From JADJRG01 sp964474905 (lineage in GTDB: Bacteria > Myxococcota_A > Polyangia > Nannocystales > Nannocystaceae): a stretch of DNA of 64,000 nt. Position numbers and translations under genes: made by a program. Of this stretch, positions 58,101-64,000 are shown piece by piece. Where the stretch lies: NCBI GenBank assembly GCA_964474905.1, contig CAYYUP010000002.1, positions 158,683 through 222,682 of the forward strand, in the 5' to 3' direction. The notes below the pieces were generated by a model. The model searched no databases. It was given only the letters and a program-made list of their open reading frames with translations, and was not told where the DNA came from. Every line of letters starts with the position of its first letter. Within the stretch, counting starts at the first letter, position 1.

Positions 58101-59894
58101 CGCACGATCAAGCTGCAGGGCGCCTTTAACCACATGCACATTTTTATCGATCCGACACCGGATCCAGAGGTCAGCTTTGTGGAGCGCCAGCGGGTCTTCG
58201 ATCTGGGTCGATCGCAGTGGAGCGACTACAACCCCGAGCTGATTTCGCCGGGTGGCGGTGTCTGGTCGCGGACCGCAAAAAAGATCGATCTGCCGATCGA
58301 GGCTCGACAGCTTCTCGGCATCGGTGCTGAGGAAATTGTCAGCGGTGAGGATGTCGTGCGAGCGTTGCTCATGGTGCACGTCGATCTCCTGTGGATGGGC
58401 GGGATCGGCACTTACATCAAGAGCCGCGCCGAGAGCCACGCTGACGTCGGTGACAAGGCCAACGACTTTGTGCGCATCGACGCGCATAAGCTCCGGTGCC
58501 GGATTCTGGCGGAGGGGGCCAACCTCGCGATCACCGATCGGGGTCGTGCTGACTTCGCGAAGAGGGGCGGCTCGGTCTACACCTCGTACCTCGACAACTC
58601 GGGGGGCGTGGACACCTCGGATCACGAGGTCAACATCAAGATTCTTTTTGCGCCGTTGTTGGCGAGCGGGGCGGTCTCCCGCGAGCGGCGCAACGAGCTG
58701 CTTCTCCAGTGCACCGATGAGGTCTGTGAGATCGTGCTCGACAACAACCGCTCGCAGAGCCGCATGGTCTCTTTTGACTGCAGGCGGAGTCAGCGGGATA
58801 TCTACCGTTACAGCCGGACGCTGGAGTACCTCACGCGGCGCGTACCCTTCTCGTCGGAGGCCTTTGCGCTGCCCAGCGATGACGAACTCGAGCAGCGCTT
58901 GCGCAAGGGGCAGGGGCTGCACAAGTGCGAGGCGGCGGCGATCTGCGCCCACTCAAAGATGCTCGTCTACCGCGAACTCTTGGAGGACGACAAGCTCTCC
59001 GAAGTGTTGGCGACCTCGCTCGTGCGCGCCTACTTCCCGCCGGCGATCGTCGATGTCGCCGGAGAGGCTGTCGAGCATCATCTCCTGCACCGCGAAATCG
59101 CGACGACGATGGCCGTCAATCGGATTATCGACAATGCTGGCGCGACCTTCTTTCCGGAGCTCATGTTGGGCACCGGTCGATCGGCGCGAGCTGTCGCCGA
59201 GGCCTACTTTCGAGTCTTGAAGGCCGGCAACATCGAGGCGCTCACGCACGAACTCTACGGGCTCGAGGATAAGCACCGCCAAGAGGCGATTTACGTCGCG
59301 ATGGACGCGATTCAGGATGCGATCGAGGCTTCGACGTTCTTCCTCCTGGAGTGCGGCAAGATGGAGATTCCAGAGGGGGGCATCGCTGCGGTGAGGCCAC
59401 TCTTGGAGGATGTTGAGGCGTTGCTCCCAAAGTCGCAGCTCTCGACATTGACCGCTCGTGTGCAAGAGTTCGAGGCGCTGGGTATCCCCAAAAAGACCGC
59501 GCTTCGGGTCGCGAGACTCAGCTACCTCCCGGCGATCCTCGAGTCGGTCGCGATGGCTCGGGGGACCGAGCGGTCGCCGCGGGAGATCATGCGTCTACGT
59601 CTCGAAATCGCGCGGGTCATGAACCTCGATCAACTCCAAGAGGGACTGGCACATATGGTTTATCGCTCGCGCTGGGAGGGGCCGGCAGCGGAGGCGTTGC
59701 TGCGTCATCTCAATGAGCATCTGCGACGAATGGTGCGGGTTGTCGAGGGTGAGGATGTGCAGGCAATGATCAACCGGCTTGGGCTGGCTTCGGCCCGGGA
59801 GCAGGGTGCCGCGAACCTCGAGGGCGGCGTTTCGATCGCAGGGATCGTCATGTACGATCATCACCTCCGACGCCTGCTCGCATCCGTCCACTGA
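55146..59894 (+). CDS. gdh: NAD-specific glutamate dehydrogenase, large (180-kDa class)
   Basis: The 1582-residue protein belongs to the giant NAD-GDH class (L-GDH180, known in Streptomyces and Pseudomonas), which oxidises glutamate to 2-oxoglutarate. Long ACT-like regulatory N-terminal regions precede the catalytic core, which has RGGLRFSDRFDDFRTEIHGL and PMGAKGGFALRE with catalytic Lys836. A Rossmann-type VVGVGDMSGDVFGNGLL and MGGIGTYIKS come next, then a long helical C-terminal domain. GGAGG seven bases before the ATG at 55146 fixes the start; an ATG at 55206 would drop 20 residues. Regulation by amino acids through the ACT parts is likely but inferred. Confidence 0.95.
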   Translation: MIAQRPLILRLRVACRIVVAMAPHKLSAQRIREVQTVLASYSPSIKGTDLSLLGALAQAVLNSVDVRDLARVSSDELVHQYESLLATIMKRAKGDICVAVREFDGRFVIESCMEDQPFLVSSVRAWLAAKDLRALSVVNAVVRIRRDASGAITAVGKGPSESIIRIVLDVESVSDELLDGYRQRLCLVQSMVRDFQPMRRGLQELADTYLKASVAVDAERSVVFRETEGIIRWLCEENFVLLAVEEFDLEGTMVSHLGISSVLQPVRDQERMACFAAELERTVRYRRSNDESPVHRAGRPGHFIVTRVDRGGEIVGTTLVNGLFTYRALHTPPEEIPHLRVVLRGMLVDRNVSLDSHRGKNITNAFNSLPLEFMLTETPESIWELTDRVLRAEAAGESDVHIRVGEDRQSIFAFVSLPREQFSEALRLQVQELLMRECGATYADFGVYMDRYDNAIIHYYLTGPATFAKIDTEKVRTQVLALAKSWNERLREALGELVGEGEVDALFDRYQDAFTDDHKRRAGDLRLLGDLACLENLRKGADFDCDLFVSTTGDHPGSLNLRVFRRQALGLSEELPLITSFGLRVIDEYVRPVNVRHLQPFEMDNFRLDVRASRIPAIMARKDNFRAAMREVFGGTLGRDSLNQLVIQTSMTALEVEILRSYVAYLHQLRCPYATRLIRRVLCKHPTVTQALIAWLACRFDPASKVDAAGLKASEDALAAELRAVSDYTADRVLQAVAEVVRATRRTNAFIADRHGGEALAFKIAASEVPFGPEPKPWREIWVFHREFQGVHLRGGRVARGGLRFSDRFDDFRTEIHGLMTTQMVKNVLIVPMGAKGGFALREPPTGRDALRAAGDRIYQVFIRALLSVTDNVVKGTTTTPEGIVVYQESEDPYLVVAADKGTAHLSDTANAISMERGFWLDDAFASGGSNGYDHKATGITARGAWETTKRNFRELGIDPEVDEISVVGVGDMSGDVFGNGLLRSRTIKLQGAFNHMHIFIDPTPDPEVSFVERQRVFDLGRSQWSDYNPELISPGGGVWSRTAKKIDLPIEARQLLGIGAEEIVSGEDVVRALLMVHVDLLWMGGIGTYIKSRAESHADVGDKANDFVRIDAHKLRCRILAEGANLAITDRGRADFAKRGGSVYTSYLDNSGGVDTSDHEVNIKILFAPLLASGAVSRERRNELLLQCTDEVCEIVLDNNRSQSRMVSFDCRRSQRDIYRYSRTLEYLTRRVPFSSEAFALPSDDELEQRLRKGQGLHKCEAAAICAHSKMLVYRELLEDDKLSEVLATSLVRAYFPPAIVDVAGEAVEHHLLHREIATTMAVNRIIDNAGATFFPELMLGTGRSARAVAEAYFRVLKAGNIEALTHELYGLEDKHRQEAIYVAMDAIQDAIEASTFFLLECGKMEIPEGGIAAVRPLLEDVEALLPKSQLSTLTARVQEFEALGIPKKTALRVARLSYLPAILESVAMARGTERSPREIMRLRLEIARVMNLDQLQEGLAHMVYRSRWEGPAAEALLRHLNEHLRRMVRVVEGEDVQAMINRLGLASAREQGAANLEGGVSIAGIVMYDHHLRRLLASVH

Positions 59895-60218
59895 TTAAAT
59901 GTATGCGGAGGTCACTTCGATTTCACCCGGTCGAGCTGCTAGGATGGCCGCTCGCTCCGGGTGATGCGCGTTGACGGCCTGTCGAGCGATGGTGGAAATG
60001 TTGGCTTTGCTAGATGGAACAGGCAATAAGTAGTTGCGCTGGGATCGTCGGGTATGCAATGCTTCCGAGCGAGTCGGGACTCACACTCCTCCTATGGGGC
60101 GAATACCTCACAAGGTGCAGTTTTGAGCATCGGCCCTGAACATAGCGATGGCACCGAGGATCCGAGCCCAAGCTGTCCATCCGCTTCATCCGCGACACCA
60201 TTAACACGAGGGACAAGC
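59895..60218. other. non-coding gap between gdh and the lipoprotein gene
   Basis: In these 324 bases I see no coding frame with normal codon bias, no tRNA and no strong terminator. It probably holds the lipoprotein promoter and a leader. GAGGGA six bases before the ATG at 60219 is the ribosome site. Confidence 0.6.
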
Positions 60219-61199
60219 ATGAAAATCACAGGGATTCTTTCCGGAGCTATCATCTCCAGCGCCATGGTTCTGGCGGCCTGCACGCCCAAAAATCCGTTAG
60301 AGACCGTTTCGACCACCGATCCGACCGGTGCGAGCATGTCGGACGGCAGCACTTCCAGCGGGACAGAGAGCGATTCTGGGTCTGGTTCCATGAGCGACTC
60401 CAACGGAACCTCTGGGCCAACGGGTGACCCAACGGGCGATCCAACGGGCGATCCAACGGGCGATCCAACGGGCGATCCGACGGGCGATACGACCGGCTGT
60501 TCCTTCATCGACTGCGACGACGGCGGCGATGGCCCGGTCACCCAGTGTGATATCTGGGCGCAGGACTGTCCCGAGGGCGAAAAGTGCATGCCTTGGGCGG
60601 ACGACGGCGGCTCATCGTGGAACGCGACCAAGTGCACGCCGATCGATCCGGCACCGCAGCAGCCCGGTGATGTTTGCTCTGCCGAGGGTGGCGTCAGCGG
60701 CCTTGATAACTGCGTCAAGTCCTCGATGTGCTGGAATGTCGATGCAGAGACCAATGTTGGCACCTGCGTCGCCTTCTGCGAGGGATCGGCCGAGGACCCA
60801 ATGTGTTCTCCTGGCTTCGGCTGCACGATCGCCAATGATGGTGTGCTCATCCTCTGCCTTCCGGGCTGCGATCCGCTCGCCCAGGACTGCGAAAACGGCG
60901 ATCTCTGCATCCCACAGCCGGGCGGCGATCTCTTCATCTGCGTGCTAGATGCCTCCGGTGAGGGCGGCGCTTACGCGGATCCCTGCGAGTTCGCGAACGC
61001 CTGCGATGCGGGGCTGTACTGCCTCAACCCGGAGTACGTCGAGGGCTGCCAGGCGGCGGGTTGTTGCTCGCCCTTCTGCGACATCACAGAGGATCCTGAC
61101 CAGTGCCCCGGTGAGACCCAGGACTGCATCCCTTGGTACGAGCCGGGCACCGAGCCGCCCGGGTACGAGAACGTCGGTGTCTGCGGTATCGGTCAGTAG
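60219..61199 (+). CDS. secreted Cys-rich lipoprotein with TGDP-repeat linker
   Basis: The ATG at 60219 (GAGGGA upstream) gives 326 residues; the longer frame lacks a signal peptide. Signal MKITGILSGAIISSAMVLAAC is followed by a Ser/Thr/Gly/Asp linker with (TGDP) repeats. A Cys-rich globular domain comes next (CDIWAQDCPEGEKCMPWADD, CVAFCEGSAEDPMCSPGFGC, CEFANACDAGLYCLNPEYV, CPGETQDCIPWY). Disulfide-rich modules with a linker like this are common in Nannocystaceae surface lipoproteins. Function is unknown. A strong terminator follows. Confidence 0.85.
   Translation: MKITGILSGAIISSAMVLAACTPKNPLETVSTTDPTGASMSDGSTSSGTESDSGSGSMSDSNGTSGPTGDPTGDPTGDPTGDPTGDPTGDTTGCSFIDCDDGGDGPVTQCDIWAQDCPEGEKCMPWADDGGSSWNATKCTPIDPAPQQPGDVCSAEGGVSGLDNCVKSSMCWNVDAETNVGTCVAFCEGSAEDPMCSPGFGCTIANDGVLILCLPGCDPLAQDCENGDLCIPQPGGDLFICVLDASGEGGAYADPCEFANACDAGLYCLNPEYVEGCQAAGCCSPFCDITEDPDQCPGETQDCIPWYEPGTEPPGYENVGVCGIGQ
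60417..60488 (+). repeat. six tandem 12-bp repeats coding PTGD
   Basis: The unit CCAACGGGCGAT occurs four times perfectly, with one degenerate unit on each side (CCAACGGGTGAC, CCGACGGGCGAT). The low divergence suggests recent expansion by slippage or unequal exchange. The unit is a multiple of three, so copy-number change would only alter linker length. Confidence 0.95.
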
Positions 61200-61219
61200 C
61201 AGTACGACCGAGTACAAGG

Positions 61220-61246
61220 GGGGAGCCCAGTGGGCTCCCCTCTCTT
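61220..61246 (+). terminator. intrinsic terminator after the TGDP lipoprotein gene
   Basis: Nine-bp arms GGGGAGCCC and GGGCTCCCC around a short loop are followed by TCTCTT. It lies 21 bases after the stop. Confidence 0.85.
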
Positions 61247-61389
61247 ATTGGTTCTCCATCAGGTTGATCGAGAGCAATACCGACGAGCTCGGCTTGGCGG
61301 GCCGGCATACCGGCAGCTGCCTGCGGACGGAGCCACTCAGGGCTCTGTCGTCGAAGCCTGCAGAGGGCAAGATCGGGGGGCGGGTCGAC

Positions 61390-62205
61390 TTACTCGCAGA
61401 GTCCGGTGCCCCCGGCCGTATTACTATTCGGTCGGTACTCTAACCATTTTGTATTTGCGTTGACGACGGCGAAGCCGAGTTCAGATCCATCAAGAAGGTC
61501 CAGAGCAGAGTGCCAGCATTAGCGATGTTCTCATCGACCAACTTGGCACCGTTGAAGACCGCATAGCCGACACCGCCAGCGACGCCGACATCGGGTTTGC
61601 CGTCGCCGTTGAACTGGGCCACGGTCGGCGGTCCGCCACCGCCAGAGTCGCCGTTTGAGTTGGACGCGCAGAGCGATGGGTTGAGCGTGCCGTTGATGTT
61701 TACGTTTTGCCGGATGACGACCGCCTTCTTGGCTTCGGTGTCGTAACGCCAGAGGTGAAGGTCGTGTACGTACGTACTTGCCGTCCAGGTCCAGGCCGGC
61801 GATCGCGGGAAAGGTGCCGGAGAGTCCGGTGTCGGCGATCATCGTGCAGTCGGCTTCGAAGGCTCGGGTTGCGCTGACGATCTCGAGGGTGCCGTCATCA
61901 TCGATGTCGGCAGCGAGCACCTCGCGCCACCAACTCGGCGAGTACTTCACCGGGAACGTCGCCTTGACGGCGTCGCTTTGACCGTCGAGCACTGTGCCTG
62001 CGGGTAGGATTTCAGGCATGCCGTCGCTGTCAAAGTCGGCGACCGCCGGCATGTCGGAGTAGGCGATGCCGAGCGAGGATCGGCGATTGAGGAATCTCCA
62101 GCGGCGCGGCCCTTGAGCCGGCAGCGGGCGAGCATATTTGTACCGGGATAAACCGCTCTCGGAGTATTGACCTTTGATCACGCGGATCCGCACCAGGGTG
62201 ATCAC
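61390..62205 (-). pseudogene. broken FG-GAP/VCBS-repeat surface protein gene
   Basis: Typical FG-GAP calcium-blade motifs are seen on the minus strand: SDMPAVADFDSDGMPEILPAG, VLAADIDDDGTLEIVS, then in another frame PPTVAQFNGDGKPDVGVAGG. The frame breaks after GLDLDGKYV. Removing one GTAC unit at 61766-61777 joins it to HDLHLWRYDTEAKKAVVIRQ and restores an uninterrupted reading through VAQFNGDG. Past GTLLWT the frame may shift again: another frame reads LGFAVVNANTKWLEYRP and ends at TAA 61390-61392. The N-terminal 45 residues show no family likeness and no signal peptide. A gene decayed by small frameshifts, or one with sequence errors, fits best. Confidence 0.65.
61766..61777. repeat. GTAC x3 tetranucleotide run at the frameshift
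   Basis: Three tandem GTAC units lie exactly at the reading-frame break of the FG-GAP gene. Two units would give an open frame, three do not. This is the minimal requirement for a slippage event. Confidence 0.85.
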
Positions 62206-62487
62206 ATGTGCATATTAGAGAGGCCGAGCAGAGATGGCCGAGGGTGCATGCATGTGGGTACACAGCTCGGGGTTTTGCGGGAACGACCTGTGTCTTGAAC
62301 GCGTGAGAGCTATGTTTGCGGCGCGAAGCAGCGCCAACTAGAGGCGCGGATCGTTGGCGGGTGAATGCCGGGTTCGCGCGCGTGCTCGCGGCATCGAACG
62401 GACAAATAGGACCATTGATCGACCCCCCATAACCTGTGTCAGACTCCCGTGGTCACATGGTTGGAGCTGAGACATGGGAGGGCATTT

Positions 62488-64000
62488 ATGAGTGACGAGA
62501 CCATTCGCTTTGATCTGCCGCAGTCGGCTATCCCGACGCGTTGGTACAACATTCAGGCGGATCTCCCGCGGCCTTTGCCGCCGGTGCTCCATCCTGCAAC
62601 CTACAAGCCGGTCGGGCCAGAGGACCTCGCGCCGCTCTTTCCGAAGGCCTTGATCGAACAGGAAGTCTCGACGGAGCGCTTCATCGAGATCCCGGAGGAG
62701 GTCCGTGAGATCTACAAACTCTGGCGGCCGACGCCACTTATCCGGGCCCGACGTTTGGAGAAGGCGCTCGATACCCCGGCGCATATCTACTTCAAATACG
62801 AGGGGGGCTCTCCGAGCGGCTCACACAAGCTGAATACGGCTGTTCCCCAGGCCTACTACAACAAATTGGAGGGCGTACAAGGCCTGACCACAGAGACAGG
62901 TGCAGGCCAGTGGGGCACGGCGCTTTCGATCGCTACGAGCTTCTTTGATCTCGAGTGCATCGTTTACATGGTCAAGGTGAGCTACCAGCAAAAGCCCTAC
63001 CGGCGGGCGATCATCCAGTCGTTCGGTGCCAACGTCACGCCGAGCCCGAGCGACACCACGGAGGCTGGCCGGCGCTTCCTCGCCGAGGATCCGGATAGCA
63101 CTGGTTCGCTGGGCATGGCGATCTCAGAGGCCGTCGAGGTCGCCGTTACTAGCGGTGGCAAGTACAAGTACGCGCTTGGGTCGGTGCTCAACCACGTGCT
63201 GATGCATCAGACGGTAATCGGCCAGGAGGCGCTTTTGCAGCTGCGTCGGGCGGATGCGTATCCTGATGTGGTCATCGGTTGTACCGGTGGCGGATCAAAC
63301 TTCGCGGGCATCGCTTTCCCATTCATCCGTAACAACCTCAACCACGGCACCAACACCCGTATTGTTGCGGTTGAGCCCGCCGCCTGCCCAACCCTGACCC
63401 GAGGGTCATATACGTATGACTACGGTGATACGGCGGGTATGGCACCGGTGGTTAAGATGCATACCCTCGGTGCGAGCTTTGTGCCCGCGCCGCTGCATGC
63501 CGGCGGTCTGCGCTATCACGGTATGGCGAGCATCATCAGCGAACTCCTGGATCAAGACCTGATCGAGGCGCTGGCGCTACCGCAGCTCGAGGTCTTTGGC
63601 GCGGCGCTTAAGTTCCTGCGCTCGGAGGGCATTGTTCCGGCACCGGAGCCCTCGCATGCGATTGCCGCGGTGATCCGCGAGGCACTCGCGGCCAAGGAAG
63701 CGGGGGAGAAGCGGACGATTCTCTTCAACCTCTGCGGTCATGGGCACTTCGATATGGCCGCCTACGACGCCTACAATCGGGGGGAACTCTCCGATTACGA
63801 GTACCCACAGGAGGCGATCGATGCGGCGATGGCAAAGGTCCCACAGATCGAGGGGCAGCCGAAGGTGGTCCGGCGTCCCGCGCCCGCTCCGGTAGAGGAG
63901 ATTCGCAGCGAGGATCCAGTGGCAGCGCTAGAAGAGACTGCGCCAGAAGAAGCACCGGGCGGCGAAGAAGCACCAGGCGGCGAAGAAGCACCAGGCGGCG
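62488..64000 (+). CDS. trpB: TrpB2-type tryptophan synthase beta chain, 3' end outside the window
   Basis: It starts at the ATG at 62488 with GGGAGG six bases upstream, and at least 504 codons are in the window with no stop. The PLP Lys is in GGSPSGSHKLNTAV, followed by TETGAGQWGTALS and the phosphate loop CTGGGSNFAG. The N-terminus (IPTRWYNIQADLPRPLPP) marks the TrpB2 group, which differs from TrpB1 and often acts without TrpA. Such enzymes condense indole with serine. The catalytic domain ends near codon 445. A Pro/Glu/Ala/Gly tail then begins and turns into EEAPGG repeats at the window edge, which is unusual for this family. Confidence 0.92.
   Translation, partial: MSDETIRFDLPQSAIPTRWYNIQADLPRPLPPVLHPATYKPVGPEDLAPLFPKALIEQEVSTERFIEIPEEVREIYKLWRPTPLIRARRLEKALDTPAHIYFKYEGGSPSGSHKLNTAVPQAYYNKLEGVQGLTTETGAGQWGTALSIATSFFDLECIVYMVKVSYQQKPYRRAIIQSFGANVTPSPSDTTEAGRRFLAEDPDSTGSLGMAISEAVEVAVTSGGKYKYALGSVLNHVLMHQTVIGQEALLQLRRADAYPDVVIGCTGGGSNFAGIAFPFIRNNLNHGTNTRIVAVEPAACPTLTRGSYTYDYGDTAGMAPVVKMHTLGASFVPAPLHAGGLRYHGMASIISELLDQDLIEALALPQLEVFGAALKFLRSEGIVPAPEPSHAIAAVIREALAAKEAGEKRTILFNLCGHGHFDMAAYDAYNRGELSDYEYPQEAIDAAMAKVPQIEGQPKVVRRPAPAPVEEIRSEDPVAALEETAPEEAPGGEEAPGGEEAPGG
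63946..63999 (+). repeat. 18-bp in-frame repeats coding EEAPGG at the end of trpB
   Basis: Three units of GAAGAAGCACCAGGCGGC (the first with one change) run in tandem off the window end. The total number is unknown. Confidence 0.95.

Noticed and set aside
60417..60488. Tandem repeat considered as a CRISPR array
   Set aside because: The 12-bp units are contiguous, in frame and without spacers, and no cas gene is near.

Overview
This window reads as a chromosomal segment of a GC-rich myxobacterium-like bacterium (phylum Myxococcota). The repertoire suggests the Nannocystaceae side (Enhygromyxa, Plesiocystis and Nannocystis relatives); that assignment is an inference. Supporting signs are Ser/Thr kinases fused to ATPase and TPR regions, a 3557-residue repeat protein, MopE-like and thrombospondin-type-3 lipoproteins, FG-GAP remnants, low-complexity T/G/D/S tails, ExbB/ExbD/ExbD/TonB sets and a giant NAD-dependent glutamate dehydrogenase. 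I saw no rRNA, tRNA, CRISPR array, insertion sequence or prophage.

Layout. 1-202: 3' end of a SpoU-type rRNA methyltransferase gene. 414-11087: giant cytoplasmic TPR solenoid protein, closed by two hairpins and a convergent MopE-like lipoprotein gene. 12051-19214: a plus-strand housekeeping run (LapA-like, LapB-like, AI-2E/PerM-family membrane protein, DNA polymerase I, CCA-adding enzyme). 19246-22234: a coupled minus-strand trio (DUF507 protein, ETF-like protein, ATP-grasp acyl-CoA-ligase-like protein), followed by a Nudix hydrolase gene. 22789-26733: a six-gene minus-strand cysteine operon with an Rrf2 regulator, two cysteine synthases, an E1-like enzyme, a CysO sulfur carrier ending in Gly-Gly and a JAMM protease. 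This is the protein-bound-sulfur route known from Mycobacterium. 26968-28621: EF-P and its lysyl-ligase EpmA. 28861-36730: a TPR lipoprotein, a Cys-rich TonB, ExbB, two ExbD proteins and a large calcium-repeat lipoprotein. These form an envelope energy-transduction cluster.

36906-53714 is the most unusual part. On the minus strand lie a PknK-like kinase/ATPase/TPR protein, two lipoproteins or envelope proteins (one with an AgmX/PglI-type C-terminus), a second Ser/Thr kinase with a novel N-terminal half, and an FHA protein. Divergently, on the plus strand, lie two large unrecognised proteins, a MoxR AAA+ ATPase, a vWA protein with an intact MIDAS motif, and a TPR-HEAT scaffold. The five plus-strand genes overlap or are closely spaced, so I read them as a MoxR-vWA chaperone system. 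The flanking kinase and FHA genes may feed phospho-signals into it. It resembles, at the level of gene content, the MoxR-vWA ternary conflict/threshold systems described in multicellular bacteria, but its effector, if any, is not obvious.

53736-64000: a metal-dependent Xaa-Pro aminopeptidase, the 180-kDa-class NAD-glutamate dehydrogenase, a secreted lipoprotein with a (TGDP)n linker, and a frameshifted FG-GAP gene whose lesion sits in a GTAC x3 repeat. A TrpB2-type tryptophan synthase beta gene runs off the window end in the middle of an EEAPGG repeat tail.
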